The notes: a model not told the origin generated them from the sequence alone. A stretch of DNA of 64,000 bases from Pseudarthrobacter sulfonivorans (GCF_024391045.1 NZ_JANFCZ010000003.1:62001-126000), one strand, 5' to 3'; counted from the stretch's first letter, positions 30,714 to 41,634 are shown. Numbers and translations: made by a program.

Positions 30714-30742
30714 GGCCACCGGGATCTTAGGAAAGGATAAGT

Positions 30743-33171
<2,429 letters not shown>

Positions 33172-33172
33172 T

Positions 33173-33457
33173 ATGGCTGAGCTTGAGGTTGAGATTGTCG
33201 CAGCGGATCACTTCGTGTGGTCCGGAGCGGCCAAGATGGTCAAGGCCCGCACCAGCGATGGTGAAATCGGAATCCTGCCCGGCCACTCGCCCCTGCTGGC
33301 GATCCTGGCCGAAGGTGAACTGGCCATCGAGCCGGTTTCCGGGGACCGTATTGCCGTTGTTGTTGACGGCGGATTCTTTTCCGTCGACAACAACCGCGTG
33401 GTGATTGTTGCTGACAACGCCCAGCTGGGCGACGCGGCTACTGCTGGGATCCGCTAG
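33173..33457 (+). CDS. atpC: ATP synthase F1 subunit epsilon (short form)
   Basis: 94 aa, covering the N-terminal beta-sandwich (DGEIGILPGHSPLLAIL ... VVIVADNAQLG) that binds gamma and the c-ring. The C-terminal helical hairpin that inhibits ATP hydrolysis in E. coli (about 138 aa) is essentially absent. No frameshift is visible before the TAG. ATG lies 1 nt after the atpD stop. Confidence 0.93.
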   Translation: MAELEVEIVAADHFVWSGAAKMVKARTSDGEIGILPGHSPLLAILAEGELAIEPVSGDRIAVVVDGGFFSVDNNRVVIVADNAQLGDAATAGIR

Positions 33458-33467
33458 CACCAACCAG

Positions 33468-33899
33468 ATGGACGCCCAGACTCTCTCGTTCATCGCCCTG
33501 GCAATCACTTTCGGATTGCTGATATTTGCACTGTGCCTCGTGGGGGTGCGCCGCTTCAATCTGCGGCGCGCCCTCGGCACGGTGGACGCCTCCATTTGCA
33601 CGGCTGGAAACAGCTGGCAGATGGGGGTTTGTCGTTATCAGGACAACGACCTTGAATGGTTCCGCCTCGCGTCCCTCAGCCTGCGTCCCAAACACAAGTT
33701 CAGGCGGAGCTCCCTTGAGCTTCTGGGCCGCCGCAAGCCAACTGAGGCCGAGGCAGTCAAAGTCCAGCCCGACGTCGTGATCGTGGAACTGCGGTGCGAG
33801 GGCCAGGAACTGCGGCTGGCCATGAAGTTCGATGCCTACACGGGATTATCGTCCTGGCTGGAAGCCGGGCCGGTCATCGGCGTCGGCACCTGGCGCTAG
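33468..33899 (+). CDS. DUF2550 domain protein
   Basis: 143 aa with one N-terminal membrane helix (FIALAITFGLLIFALCLVGV) and a cytosolic domain. It matches the DUF2550 family, conserved directly downstream of atpC in actinobacteria (Rv1312 position). Function unknown. The ATG at 33468 gives the family start; it lies 10 nt after atpC, so it may be part of the atp transcript. The esterase gene begins 4 nt after its stop. Confidence 0.85.
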   Translation: MDAQTLSFIALAITFGLLIFALCLVGVRRFNLRRALGTVDASICTAGNSWQMGVCRYQDNDLEWFRLASLSLRPKHKFRRSSLELLGRRKPTEAEAVKVQPDVVIVELRCEGQELRLAMKFDAYTGLSSWLEAGPVIGVGTWR

Positions 33900-33903
33900 T
33901 CGC

Positions 33904-35211
33904 GTGGACTGGATCTCGGATGTCCGTCTGACGGACGGCCCACTGTACTGGTCCGCCTGGGTTCTTGGCGCTGCCGCTGCGCTCCACCTGGTCTGGCGCC
34001 CGTACGCCCTTGGACGCCGCCGCTGGTTCATCAGCGTGGCCGCCGCGCTGGCTGCCGCCGTGGGACTGGTGCTCCTGGTGCACTGGATCCTCATTTACCT
34101 CACGTCGGTTTTTCCTGACGAACTGCCCTCGCTCGTGCTGGCCTGGGTGTTTGCTGCGGTAGGGGGACTGTTGCTGGTTCTGCTCCGCCTGCCTTGGGAG
34201 TCATGGGGGCGCCGTGCCCTCGACGTTGTTGCCCTGCTGGCCGTGGTGCTGCTGGCCGCGGTGCAGGTCAACGCCTATTTTGGACTCAACCGTACGGTTG
34301 CCGACCTCACTGGAACGGCACTGACACGCATCCAGCCCCTGGAACCCGCACTTCAGCGCCAGCCGGGGCAGTCCGGTCAACCCCTCGCAGGATGGACGCC
34401 CGCCGGCGATCTGCCCGCCGATGGCGTCCTCAGGACGGTATCGATTCCCGGCACCGTCTCCGGACTGCAGGCCCGCACCTCCTACGTCTACCTTCCGCCG
34501 GCGTACTTTGCCGCGAACCGCCCCAGCCTTCCGGTCCTGGTGCTCGTTGCCGGCCAGCCCGGCGGTCCGGCGGACTGGCTCTCTGGGGGTGCATTGCTGC
34601 CACGGATGGCGGATTTCGCAGCCCGGCACGGGGGAGTGGCGCCGGTAGTGGTGGTGGCTGATCCCAACGGCAGCCAGTCTGCCAACAATCTCTGTATGGA
34701 CAGCGACCTTGCCAAGGCGGACACCTACCTCTCCGTGGACGTTCCGCGCTGGATAGATGCAACGCTGGACGTGGATACCGATCCCGTGCAACGGGCTGTG
34801 GGCGGCTTCAGCTTCGGGGCCACCTGTGCCGTCCAGATGGCGACGCGCCATCCAGACGTTTATACGGGATTCCTATCCTTCGCCAGCGAGCGGGAGCCTG
34901 CACTCGCCAAGGAACGCCAGAAGACCGTTGATGCTGCGTTCCATGGAGACACCGCCGCCTTCGATGCCCAGGTGCCGTTGACCCTGATGAAGGAACGCCG
35001 CTACGACGGCAACGTTGCCTACTTCGCGGCCGGCGCTACAGATCCGGAGTTCGTGGCGAACCTGGAAACCCTGGCGACGGCCGCCCGTGCGGCTGGATTC
35101 ACCGTGGAGTCCGACGTCGTCCAACGGACAGGACACTCCTGGGACATGCTGACTCCCGGCATGGATAATGGGCTTGAGCTGCTGGCAAAGCACTGGGGGT
35201 GGGAGCACTGA
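33904..35211 (+). CDS. Membrane-anchored alpha/beta-hydrolase (putative aminoacyl-lipid esterase)
   Basis: 435 aa. Residues 1-130 contain about four membrane helices; the rest is an esterase domain with nucleophile Ser303 in GGFSFGATC and probable catalytic His411 in RTGHSWDM. GTG at 33904 chosen because it is 4 nt after the DUF2550 stop. It overlaps the MprF-like gene by 13 nt. Established: in Corynebacterium glutamicum a putative esterase encoded upstream of an aminoacyl-PG synthase homologue is needed for alanyl-PG formation. By architecture and position this is the likely counterpart. Confidence 0.78.
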   Translation: MDWISDVRLTDGPLYWSAWVLGAAAALHLVWRPYALGRRRWFISVAAALAAAVGLVLLVHWILIYLTSVFPDELPSLVLAWVFAAVGGLLLVLLRLPWESWGRRALDVVALLAVVLLAAVQVNAYFGLNRTVADLTGTALTRIQPLEPALQRQPGQSGQPLAGWTPAGDLPADGVLRTVSIPGTVSGLQARTSYVYLPPAYFAANRPSLPVLVLVAGQPGGPADWLSGGALLPRMADFAARHGGVAPVVVVADPNGSQSANNLCMDSDLAKADTYLSVDVPRWIDATLDVDTDPVQRAVGGFSFGATCAVQMATRHPDVYTGFLSFASEREPALAKERQKTVDAAFHGDTAAFDAQVPLTLMKERRYDGNVAYFAAGATDPEFVANLETLATAARAAGFTVESDVVQRTGHSWDMLTPGMDNGLELLAKHWGWEH

Positions 35212-37748
35212 ACGCCGTCCGCGAAAGAAGCGCCCCGGCCCTGTTCTGGTCCACGGTGGGGCTCCCGGCCGTTCAGCGACTCGCCGGCTACCTTCGTTCC
35301 GTGCCTCTGACGCTATGCATTCTCGGCATTTTCCTGGCTGCAGGTTTCCTGACTGACAGCTTCCTCGGTGGGCCGCCGGAGGAACTCCTGCCCGTGGCGG
35401 GGGTTAGCGCCCCCGGCCTGCGGGCGGGCCACTGGTGGTCGCTGGTGACCTCCCTGTTCTTCGCCACCAATCCGCTGGCATACGTGGTGGCTTCCCTGAT
35501 GATTCTTCTGCTGCTGGGCCTGGCGGAAAAGAAGCTGGGCAAACTCCGGACCGCCGCCCTCCTGCTGGGGGGCCAGTTCGCCGCTGTCACAGTGTTCCTG
35601 CTCGTCACCCAGTTGGCTCGGTACGCCGGTGACGGGTGGCTGGGGCTGATGACGGACAGTGCCCTGATTGGTCCGTACGCCGCCGTACTGGCGGTGTCCA
35701 TGGCGTCCAGCCGCAAACTGCCGGTGCTCTGGCGGCGCCGGCTTCGGACCGCAGTGCTCTCGGTCGCCTTGCTGCTGGTCCTGTACGTGGGGCATGCCGA
35801 AACGGTTATCGGACTCGTGGGCGCCTTGGTGGGTCTTGCTGCGAGCTGGTGGGCTGAAACTGAGCATGGGCCCCTCCACGCGCCCCGCTCGACCGGCCGT
35901 GAGACCAGGAACCTGCTCGCGCTCACAGTGGCGGTGTTCGCTGTGGGACCCATCCTCACCACGATCACCCGGACTCCGACCGGCCCGCTGGCGCTGCTGC
36001 GGGACGTGCTCCTGAATCCCGTGCCCACCCTCGGCCAGCTCGAAGCGAACTGCGGTCCCACAGTGGAGGCCTCGTGCCTGGAAATCGGGCGTGCGGGCTT
36101 TGCCGGTCCCTTCGGGCTTGCCCTCACGGTGGTCCCGGTGATTCTTCTCCTGATCTGCGCCGACGGCATGCGCCGGGGGCGCAGTATGGCACTGCGGATT
36201 ACGTTGGTCATCCAGTTGGCGATCACAGCCCTGGCAGCCGTGTACCTCGCCCTGTTCGCCCTTATTCCGCACTATCCCTCCCGCCCGCAGACAGCGGCCA
36301 TGGGTTCCGGCTTTGCCCATATCCTGCCCCTGGTGACGGTGCCCCTGGTGCTGGCCGTGCTGCTTTGGGTTAACCGGTGGCAGTTCCGGGTGGAGACCGT
36401 TCCCTCCGCCCGGCACAGATTGGCGTTGGTGGTTGGCGGCGTCTGGCTGGTCCTGGCCGGCGGTTACACCGTGGCGTGGCTGGCTGCCGGTGGAATGATG
36501 CGCGACGGCGGCCCGTTGGGATTGCTCGCGGAGCTGGCCAGGCAGTACCTCCCCGTGCCCTTACCTAACCTCTACCGCAGGGTCTTTGCCGAGCGGGACA
36601 GCATCGAGGCGCTCATCTTTGCCTATTCCGGGCCGATTTTCTGGCTGGTGGCGCTGGCCGGAGTCTGGTCCGTGCTGGTGGGACGGCACCACGGCAGCGA
36701 TTCCGGGCATAATGACAGAGCCACGGTCCGCCAGCTGCTGCATGAGGGCGGCGAATCACTGTCATGGATGGCGCTCTGGGAGCCCAACCGGTATTGGTTC
36801 AGCCCGGACGGCAACGGTGCCGTAGCGTACCAGCAGCATGGAACCGTGGCCCTGACGCTGGCAGGACCTTTCGGGGCAGCGGACAGCCGGGCAGCGACGG
36901 CCACCGGCTTCATCGATTACTGCGGCAGCCGTGCGTTGGCGCCGGCCTTCTATTCGTGCGACGGGACGCTGTGGCCGGTGCTGCAGGAGCGCGGATTCCA
37001 ACGCGTCCCGGTGGCGCAGGAAACCAGGCTGGCGGTCCGTGAGCTCGACTTCAAGGGCAAGGAATGGCAGAACGTACGCACAGCACGCAACCGCGCGGCC
37101 AAGATGGGCATCACCGCCGTTTGGGGGACGTACCACGGCCTTCCGTCCGCCCTGCGCGCCCGGCTCAGCGAAGTCTCGGAGGAGTGGGCGGCAGCCAAAA
37201 CGATCCCGGAAATGGGCTTTACCCTGGGCGGCATGGATGAACTGATGGACGAGGAAGTGCTCTGCTGCCTCGCCGTGGATCCGGAAGGGAACGTGCACGG
37301 GGTCACCAGCTGGCTGCCCGTATACGACGGCGGGAAGCTGGTGAGCCGCACGCTGGATGTGATGCGCCGGGGTGCTGAAGGATTTCCCGGGGTGATGGAA
37401 TTCCTGATAGCCGCCGCCGTGGTGGAGTTGCGGGAAACGGTGGAGGTCATATCGCTCTCCGGGTCACCGCTCGCCAGCCTGCCCGACGACGACCCGTCCC
37501 CTGACCACGTGCCGGCGGAAAACCTGCTGCGCATCCTTGATGTGGTGGGCCATGCACTGGAGCCCGTCTACGGGTTCCGGTCCCTGGCAGCCTTCAAATC
37601 ACGATTCCAGCCGGAGTACCGGACCCTGTACTTGTACTATCAGGACCCGCTGCAGCTGCCTGCCATCGGCCGTGCGCTGACCCGCGCGTATTTGCCCGGC
37701 CTTTCGCTGCGCCAGGGGGCCCGGCTGGTCCGCGAACTCGTGGGTTGA
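35199..37748 (+). CDS. Aminoacyl-lipid synthase (MprF/DUF2156) with rhomboid-like N-terminal domain
   Basis: 849 aa. Residues 1-240 form a rhomboid-like six-helix bundle, 240-520 further membrane helices, and about 520-849 a soluble DUF2156/MprF synthase domain (GESLSWMALWEPNRYWF, AYQQHGTVALTLAGPFG, RTARNRAAKMGI, EFLIAAAVVELRE). Such domains transfer amino acids from aminoacyl-tRNA to membrane lipids. In the rhomboid part the GxSG motif reads TDSALIG, so protease activity is unlikely. With the upstream esterase it probably makes alanylated lipids; the amino acid is inferred from the C. glutamicum system. Confidence 0.8.
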   Translation: MGALNAVRERSAPALFWSTVGLPAVQRLAGYLRSVPLTLCILGIFLAAGFLTDSFLGGPPEELLPVAGVSAPGLRAGHWWSLVTSLFFATNPLAYVVASLMILLLLGLAEKKLGKLRTAALLLGGQFAAVTVFLLVTQLARYAGDGWLGLMTDSALIGPYAAVLAVSMASSRKLPVLWRRRLRTAVLSVALLLVLYVGHAETVIGLVGALVGLAASWWAETEHGPLHAPRSTGRETRNLLALTVAVFAVGPILTTITRTPTGPLALLRDVLLNPVPTLGQLEANCGPTVEASCLEIGRAGFAGPFGLALTVVPVILLLICADGMRRGRSMALRITLVIQLAITALAAVYLALFALIPHYPSRPQTAAMGSGFAHILPLVTVPLVLAVLLWVNRWQFRVETVPSARHRLALVVGGVWLVLAGGYTVAWLAAGGMMRDGGPLGLLAELARQYLPVPLPNLYRRVFAERDSIEALIFAYSGPIFWLVALAGVWSVLVGRHHGSDSGHNDRATVRQLLHEGGESLSWMALWEPNRYWFSPDGNGAVAYQQHGTVALTLAGPFGAADSRAATATGFIDYCGSRALAPAFYSCDGTLWPVLQERGFQRVPVAQETRLAVRELDFKGKEWQNVRTARNRAAKMGITAVWGTYHGLPSALRARLSEVSEEWAAAKTIPEMGFTLGGMDELMDEEVLCCLAVDPEGNVHGVTSWLPVYDGGKLVSRTLDVMRRGAEGFPGVMEFLIAAAVVELRETVEVISLSGSPLASLPDDDPSPDHVPAENLLRILDVVGHALEPVYGFRSLAAFKSRFQPEYRTLYLYYQDPLQLPAIGRALTRAYLPGLSLRQGARLVRELVG

Positions 37749-37824
37749 GACGGACTACAGCCGGCCCTGCGCGGCAGATGGGACCACACGCCGCCTGAGT
37801 ACCCGGGGAATCAGTATCGGCCCC

Positions 37825-38862
37825 TTAGCGCCAGCCGAGCTGCGGCGCCACATCCTTCAGGATCGATTCGATGACGTGGGCGTTGTAGTCCACGCCGAGC
37901 TGGTTCGGGACCGTGAGGAGCAGGGTGTCCGCCGCGGCGATGGCCTCGTCTTCGGCCAGCATCACGGCTAACTCGTCCGGGGCCCCGGCGTAGGACCGGC
38001 CAAAGACCGCCCGCGTCTTCTCGTCGATGTTGCCCACCTGGTCGGAGCTGTGGCGATCGCGGGCGAAGTACTGCCAATCGCGGTCGTCGGTCAGTGCGAA
38101 GATGCTGCGGCTGACCGAGACGCGCGGCTCCCGCTCGTGCCCCGACTCCGTCCAGGCCTGCCGGTAGAGCTGGATCTGCTCGGCCTGCTGGACGTGGAAC
38201 GGTTTGCCGCTCTCGTCATCCTTCAGCGTCGAGCTCTGCAGGTTCATGCCAAGCTTCGCCGCCCAGACGGCCGTGGCGTTTGAGCCGGAACCCCACCAGA
38301 TGCGTTCGCGCAGGCCCTCCGAGAACGGCTCCACCCGCAGCAGGCCCGGAGGGTTCGGGAACATCGGCCGCGGGTTCGGTGCCGCGAATCCCTCGCCGCT
38401 GAGCACCTCAAGCAGACGCTCGGTGTGCCGGCGGCCCATGTCGGCATCCGACTCGCCCTCTGCGGGTGCGAAGCCGAAGTGGCGCCAGCCGTCGATGACC
38501 TGCTCGGGTGACCCCCTGCTGATGCCCAGCTGCAGCCGGCCGCCCGAGATCAGGTCCGCCGCTCCGGCGTCCTCCGCCATGTAGAGGGGATTCTCGTAAC
38601 GCATATCGATGACGCCGGTACCAATCTCGATGCGGCTTGTCCGCGCCCCGATCGCAGCGAGCAGCGGAAACGGCGAGGCGTATTGCTGCGCGAAGTGGTG
38701 GACGCGGAAGTAGGCGCCGTCGGCGCCCAGCTCCTCAGCTGCAACCGCGAGGTCGATGGCCTGCAGCAGCGCATCCGACGCCGTGCGCGTACCGGACTGC
38801 GGGTGGTCGGTCCAGTGGCCGAAGGACAGGAATCCGATGTTCTTCACACCCGCACCAACCAT
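37825..38862 (-). CDS. LLM-class flavin-dependent oxidoreductase
   Basis: Luciferase-like monooxygenase, 345 aa, TIM-barrel enzyme using reduced FMN or F420. Seen: GADGAYFRVHHFAQQYASPFPLLAAIGARTS, RIEIGTGVIDMRYENPLYMAEDA and LISGGRLQLGISRGSPEQ. Flavin reduction might be supplied by the FMN reductase encoded nearby on the same strand, with a MarR regulator between them. Substrate unknown. Alternative start GTG at 38847. Confidence 0.85.
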   Translation of the reverse strand: MVGAGVKNIGFLSFGHWTDHPQSGTRTASDALLQAIDLAVAAEELGADGAYFRVHHFAQQYASPFPLLAAIGARTSRIEIGTGVIDMRYENPLYMAEDAGAADLISGGRLQLGISRGSPEQVIDGWRHFGFAPAEGESDADMGRRHTERLLEVLSGEGFAAPNPRPMFPNPPGLLRVEPFSEGLRERIWWGSGSNATAVWAAKLGMNLQSSTLKDDESGKPFHVQQAEQIQLYRQAWTESGHEREPRVSVSRSIFALTDDRDWQYFARDRHSSDQVGNIDEKTRAVFGRSYAGAPDELAVMLAEDEAIAAADTLLLTVPNQLGVDYNAHVIESILKDVAPQLGWR

Positions 38863-38933
38863 GGTGGCGGCGGTTCTTATTCCCGCGCTTCCTCAGCCGC
38901 CGGAATCGCCGAGCATTCGGGCGCACTGCGGGA

Positions 38934-39401
38934 CTAGCCGCATTCGGGCTGCAGCGCGGCAATGATTTTGCCGCTCACCGAAGCCAGCGCATCCTGTTCG
39001 TCACGCGTGAGGTGGTCGAAGAAGCGGGTGCGGACAAAGTCCACATGACCGGGCGCCGCGAGCTCGATGGCATTTCTGCCGTCCCGGGTAATCTCCACGT
39101 CCAAGCCACGGGCGTCGGAGGAACAGTGCTTTCGCTTCAGCAGGCCTCTCGCTTCCATCCGCTTCAGCAGGTGGGACAGCCGGCTGCGGTCCCAGCCGAG
39201 GGACCTGGCCAGATCGCGGGCACGCACCACCCCGTCCGCCTGTTCGGAAAGCGGGACCAGCACCGCAAATTCGGCCCCGGAAAGCTGCGATTCCTGCACC
39301 AGCTGGCGGTCCATGGCGGCCACCAGCTGCTGCGATGCCTCAAGGAATCCGCGCCAGACCCCCGTCTCGCGCTCGTCCAGCCAATTCGTGTTCTTCGTCA
39401 C
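38934..39401 (-). CDS. MarR-family transcriptional regulator
   Basis: 155 aa winged-helix repressor type: LSGAEFAVLVPLSEQADGVVRARDLARSLGWDRSRLSHLLKRMEARGLLKR is the HTH and wing, followed by SSDARGLDVEITRDGR. The GTG at 39401 has SD GGGAGAA; an in-frame ATG at 39428 lacks one. It lies between the monooxygenase and reductase genes on the same strand, suggesting control of one or both. Ligand unknown. Confidence 0.85.
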   Translation of the reverse strand: MTKNTNWLDERETGVWRGFLEASQQLVAAMDRQLVQESQLSGAEFAVLVPLSEQADGVVRARDLARSLGWDRSRLSHLLKRMEARGLLKRKHCSSDARGLDVEITRDGRNAIELAAPGHVDFVRTRFFDHLTRDEQDALASVSGKIIAALQPECG

Positions 39402-39426
39402 AAGTTCTCCCACTCTCTGATGCTTC

Positions 39427-39475
39427 AAAAGCCGGCGGCCGCGACGTCGTCCCGTTGGGGTGTCGTCGCGGCCGC
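39427..39475 (-). terminator. Hairpin downstream of the FMN reductase gene
   Basis: A 12-bp perfect stem (39435-39446 with 39464-39475) around a 17-nt loop. On the minus strand the stem is followed within a few bases by TTTT, consistent with an intrinsic terminator separating the reductase from the MarR gene. Confidence 0.55.
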
Positions 39476-39506
39476 ACGGTGAGCTCGGCAGCAGTGCCGG
39501 GATGCT

Positions 39507-40211
39507 TTAGCGGATGGTTGCGAAGCCCTTGGCCCACGAGACCAACTGGTCAACCATCGGGGCCAGGGTGCCTGCGTTCTGCTCAGTCGGCTTGAACTCG
39601 GAGAAGTTCTCGAAGTCATTGAACAGGGAGAACATGACCTGGTTGCGCACGTGCGCAACTTGGAGCTCGGAGAGGATCTCGCGCAAGTGCTCGACGGCGC
39701 GGGCGCCGCCGGCGGAGCCATAGGACACGAAGCCTGCGACCTTGTCATTGAACTCAGCGTTCAGGTAGGACATGGCGTTGGTGAGCACCGGACCGGCAGT
39801 GTGGTTGTACTCGTGCACCACAAAGATAAAGCCGTCGAATTCGCTGATCTTGGCCGACCAGGCCTTGGTGGCCGCGTTCTGGTAGTTCTGGTAGGCGGCG
39901 GGGTAGGCCTCGTCAAGCAGGGGCAGGTTGAAGTCGGCGATGTCCACCAGCTCCACGTCCGCGTCCGAGCGGCCGGCAACCTGGGCCAGAACCCACTCGG
40001 CGACGGACTTGTTCACGCTGCCCGGCCGGCTGGCCCCCGTGATAATGGCAATCCTGGGCAGGCCGCTGCCCTTCAGCGGATCGGCTGACAGAGCAGCCTC
40101 CGGGACCACCGCGACGGGAGCCTTGGCGGGAGCGGTACTCACAACCGGGGCTGCCGACGCCGCGGAATGGCCGGGCTTGGACTTGCGGGAAAAGATTTTG
40201 AACCAGGACAT
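39507..40211 (-). CDS. NADPH-dependent FMN reductase family protein
   Basis: Flavodoxin-like reductase, 234 aa. The FMN phosphate loop TGASRPGSVNKSVAEWV begins near residue 58, and VHEYNHTAGPVLTNAMSYL and GFVSYGSAGGARAVEHLR are family blocks. About 50 extra N-terminal residues (basic, then Ala/Pro/Val-rich) are not part of the domain and look like a tether. It has its own promoter upstream. Confidence 0.87.
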   Translation of the reverse strand: MSWFKIFSRKSKPGHSAASAAPVVSTAPAKAPVAVVPEAALSADPLKGSGLPRIAIITGASRPGSVNKSVAEWVLAQVAGRSDADVELVDIADFNLPLLDEAYPAAYQNYQNAATKAWSAKISEFDGFIFVVHEYNHTAGPVLTNAMSYLNAEFNDKVAGFVSYGSAGGARAVEHLREILSELQVAHVRNQVMFSLFNDFENFSEFKPTEQNAGTLAPMVDQLVSWAKGFATIR

Positions 40212-40247
40212 GGCGCCTCACCATTCGGAATAGTTGATGTTTCAATT

Positions 40248-40277
40248 ATTCTACGCACCAATTTGATGATGCGTCAA
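40248..40277 (-). promoter_or_regulatory. Promoter of the FMN reductase gene
   Basis: On the minus strand, -35 TTGACG (40272-40277), 18-bp spacer, -10 TAGAAT (40248-40253), about 36 nt before the ATG. The surrounding AT-rich stretch has GTTGATG/GCGTCAAC half-sites facing each other and could hold a MarR operator. Confidence 0.65.
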
Positions 40278-40320
40278 CAAAATCCCGTTCCTCCGCAACC
40301 GGGCGCTCGGTGCCCTCGAC

Positions 40321-40376
40321 GCCTCCAAACAAAAGAATCCCCGGCACGAATGCCGGGGATTCTTTTGTTTGGAGGC
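40321..40376. terminator. 26-bp perfect hairpin downstream of the cold-shock gene
   Basis: Perfect 26-bp inverted repeat with 4-nt loop; on the minus strand the loop is TTCG. The arm contains TTCTTTTGTTT, so a U-rich run lies within the 3' side of the stem. It follows the cold-shock gene by 27 nt and precedes the reductase promoter, insulating two co-oriented genes. Confidence 0.85.
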
Positions 40377-40403
40377 CGCTTCGAGGCTGCCTCCGGGGGC
40401 TTA

Positions 40404-40607
40404 CTAGACCAGCGTTACGCCGGTGGCCTGGGGGCCCTTGGCGCCCTGACCGATTTCGAACTGAACACGCTGGTTCTCGTCGAGGGTCTTGAAGCCACCG
40501 GTCTGGATCTCAGAGTAGTGAACGAAGACATCGCCATCGGAGTCATCCGGGGTGATGAAGCCGAAGCCCTTTTCAGCGTTGAACCACTTGACGGTTCCCT
40601 GTGCCAT
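40404..40607 (-). CDS. Cold-shock protein (CspA family)
   Basis: 67-aa OB-fold RNA chaperone with RNP1 KGFGFITP and RNP2 [16 protein letters not shown] lies 8 nt before the ATG. A leader of up to about 175 nt with two hairpins precedes it, as for temperature-responsive csp mRNAs. Length and sequence are fully typical. Confidence 0.96.
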   Translation of the reverse strand: MAQGTVKWFNAEKGFGFITPDDSDGDVFVHYSEIQTGGFKTLDENQRVQFEIGQGAKGPQATGVTLV

Positions 40608-40913
40608 TTATTTCTCCTCATTGTGGAACTTGTCTAAGCCCGGCACACCTCGTGCCGAGCTTGGTCACTCCGCGAGAAGAATCCTTTACCGCCGTCCCGA
40701 AGGGGACGGGCTGTGCAGGAGCTTCACGCTCGCAACATGTCTTGCGAGCATGAAAAAACACCTACACAAAGACTGATCTAAGAATTTCATGCCCTCTCCG
40801 TCTGGTCAACGGTCTGTCACCCTAAATGCGACAAATTTCGGTAACGAACGGATGAATCCCCTTGTCAGGGGTCGGTGCCTCCCGCGCCGCCCGGGCCGGT
40901 GCGGCACCGGACG
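40608..40913 (-). promoter_or_regulatory. Structured leader and promoter region of the cold-shock gene
   Basis: 306 bp without a gene. On the minus strand a weak promoter TTGACC (40804-40809), 17 bp, AATTCT (40781-40786) would give a long 5' UTR. It contains hairpin GCTCGCAA/TTGCGAGC (40728-40749) and an 11-bp hairpin with one G-U type mismatch (40636-40662) just before the SD. AT-rich between. This pattern resembles csp thermosensor leaders; function is inferred. Confidence 0.5.
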
Positions 40914-41609
40914 TCAGAAAAGCCGGGATTCGGTGTCGTCCACACCGCGCATGGCGTCGTAGTCGAGCGTGATGCAGTCAATGCCGCGGTCGTTGGCGAG
41001 CACTTTGGCCTGGGGCTTGATCTGCTGGGCTGCGAAGATTCCACGCACTGGCGCCAGCAGCGGATCCCGGTTCAGCAGTTCCAGGTAGCGGGTCAGCTGC
41101 TCGACGCCGTCAATGTCGCCCCGCCGTTTGAGCTCGATGGCCACAGTGGCGCCGTTGGCGTCCCGGGCCAGGATGTCCACCGGCCCGATGGCGGTGAAGT
41201 ACTCGCGCCGGATGAGCGAGAAGCCCGTGCCGAGCGTTTCGATCTGGTCCGCGAGCAGGCGTTGCAGGTCCGCCTCGACGCCGTCCTTGATCAGGCCGGG
41301 GTCCACCCCCAGGTCATGGGAGGACTCATGGATGTGTTCGTGGATGTTGATGATGAGCCGGTCATCGGTTTTGGCGGACTGGACCGTCCACTGCTCCGTG
41401 ACGCCAAGTTCCAGGTCAACGTCCTCCGGCGTGGAAACGCGCAGCGATGCCGGCGGGCTCATCCAGTTCAGCGGCTTGTAGGAACCGCCGTCTGAATGGA
41501 CCAGCACCGAGCCGTCCGCCTTGACCAGGAGGAGCCGGGTGGCAAGGGGGAGATGGGCTTTGAGCCGGCCTACATAATCAACTGAGCATCGGGCTATCAC
41601 AAGTCGCAC
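40914..41609 (-). CDS. nucS: Mismatch-specific endonuclease NucS (EndoMS)
   Basis: 231-aa nuclease of the MutS/L-independent mismatch-repair pathway of actinobacteria and archaea. N-terminal [11 protein letters not shown] domain and C-terminal RecB-like nuclease with Asp145 (GPVDILA), Glu159 and Lys161 (AIELKRRGD). The C-terminus SRLF could serve as a beta-clamp contact. GTG at 41609 chosen because it gives the family start and has a -10 box 7 nt upstream; a longer frame exists but has no support. Confidence 0.94.
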   Translation of the reverse strand: MRLVIARCSVDYVGRLKAHLPLATRLLLVKADGSVLVHSDGGSYKPLNWMSPPASLRVSTPEDVDLELGVTEQWTVQSAKTDDRLIINIHEHIHESSHDLGVDPGLIKDGVEADLQRLLADQIETLGTGFSLIRREYFTAIGPVDILARDANGATVAIELKRRGDIDGVEQLTRYLELLNRDPLLAPVRGIFAAQQIKPQAKVLANDRGIDCITLDYDAMRGVDDTESRLF

Positions 41610-41616
41610 GCCGTAC

Positions 41617-41622
41617 ACACTA
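41617..41622 (-). promoter_or_regulatory. -10 box of nucS (leaderless start)
   Basis: TAGTGT on the minus strand, 7 nt, then GTG at 41609. The divergent gene has its own box 13 bp away. Confidence 0.55.
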
Positions 41623-41634
41623 CCGGTGCTGGGG

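Noticed and set aside
35199..35930. Active rhomboid protease
   Set aside because: GxSG is not conserved.
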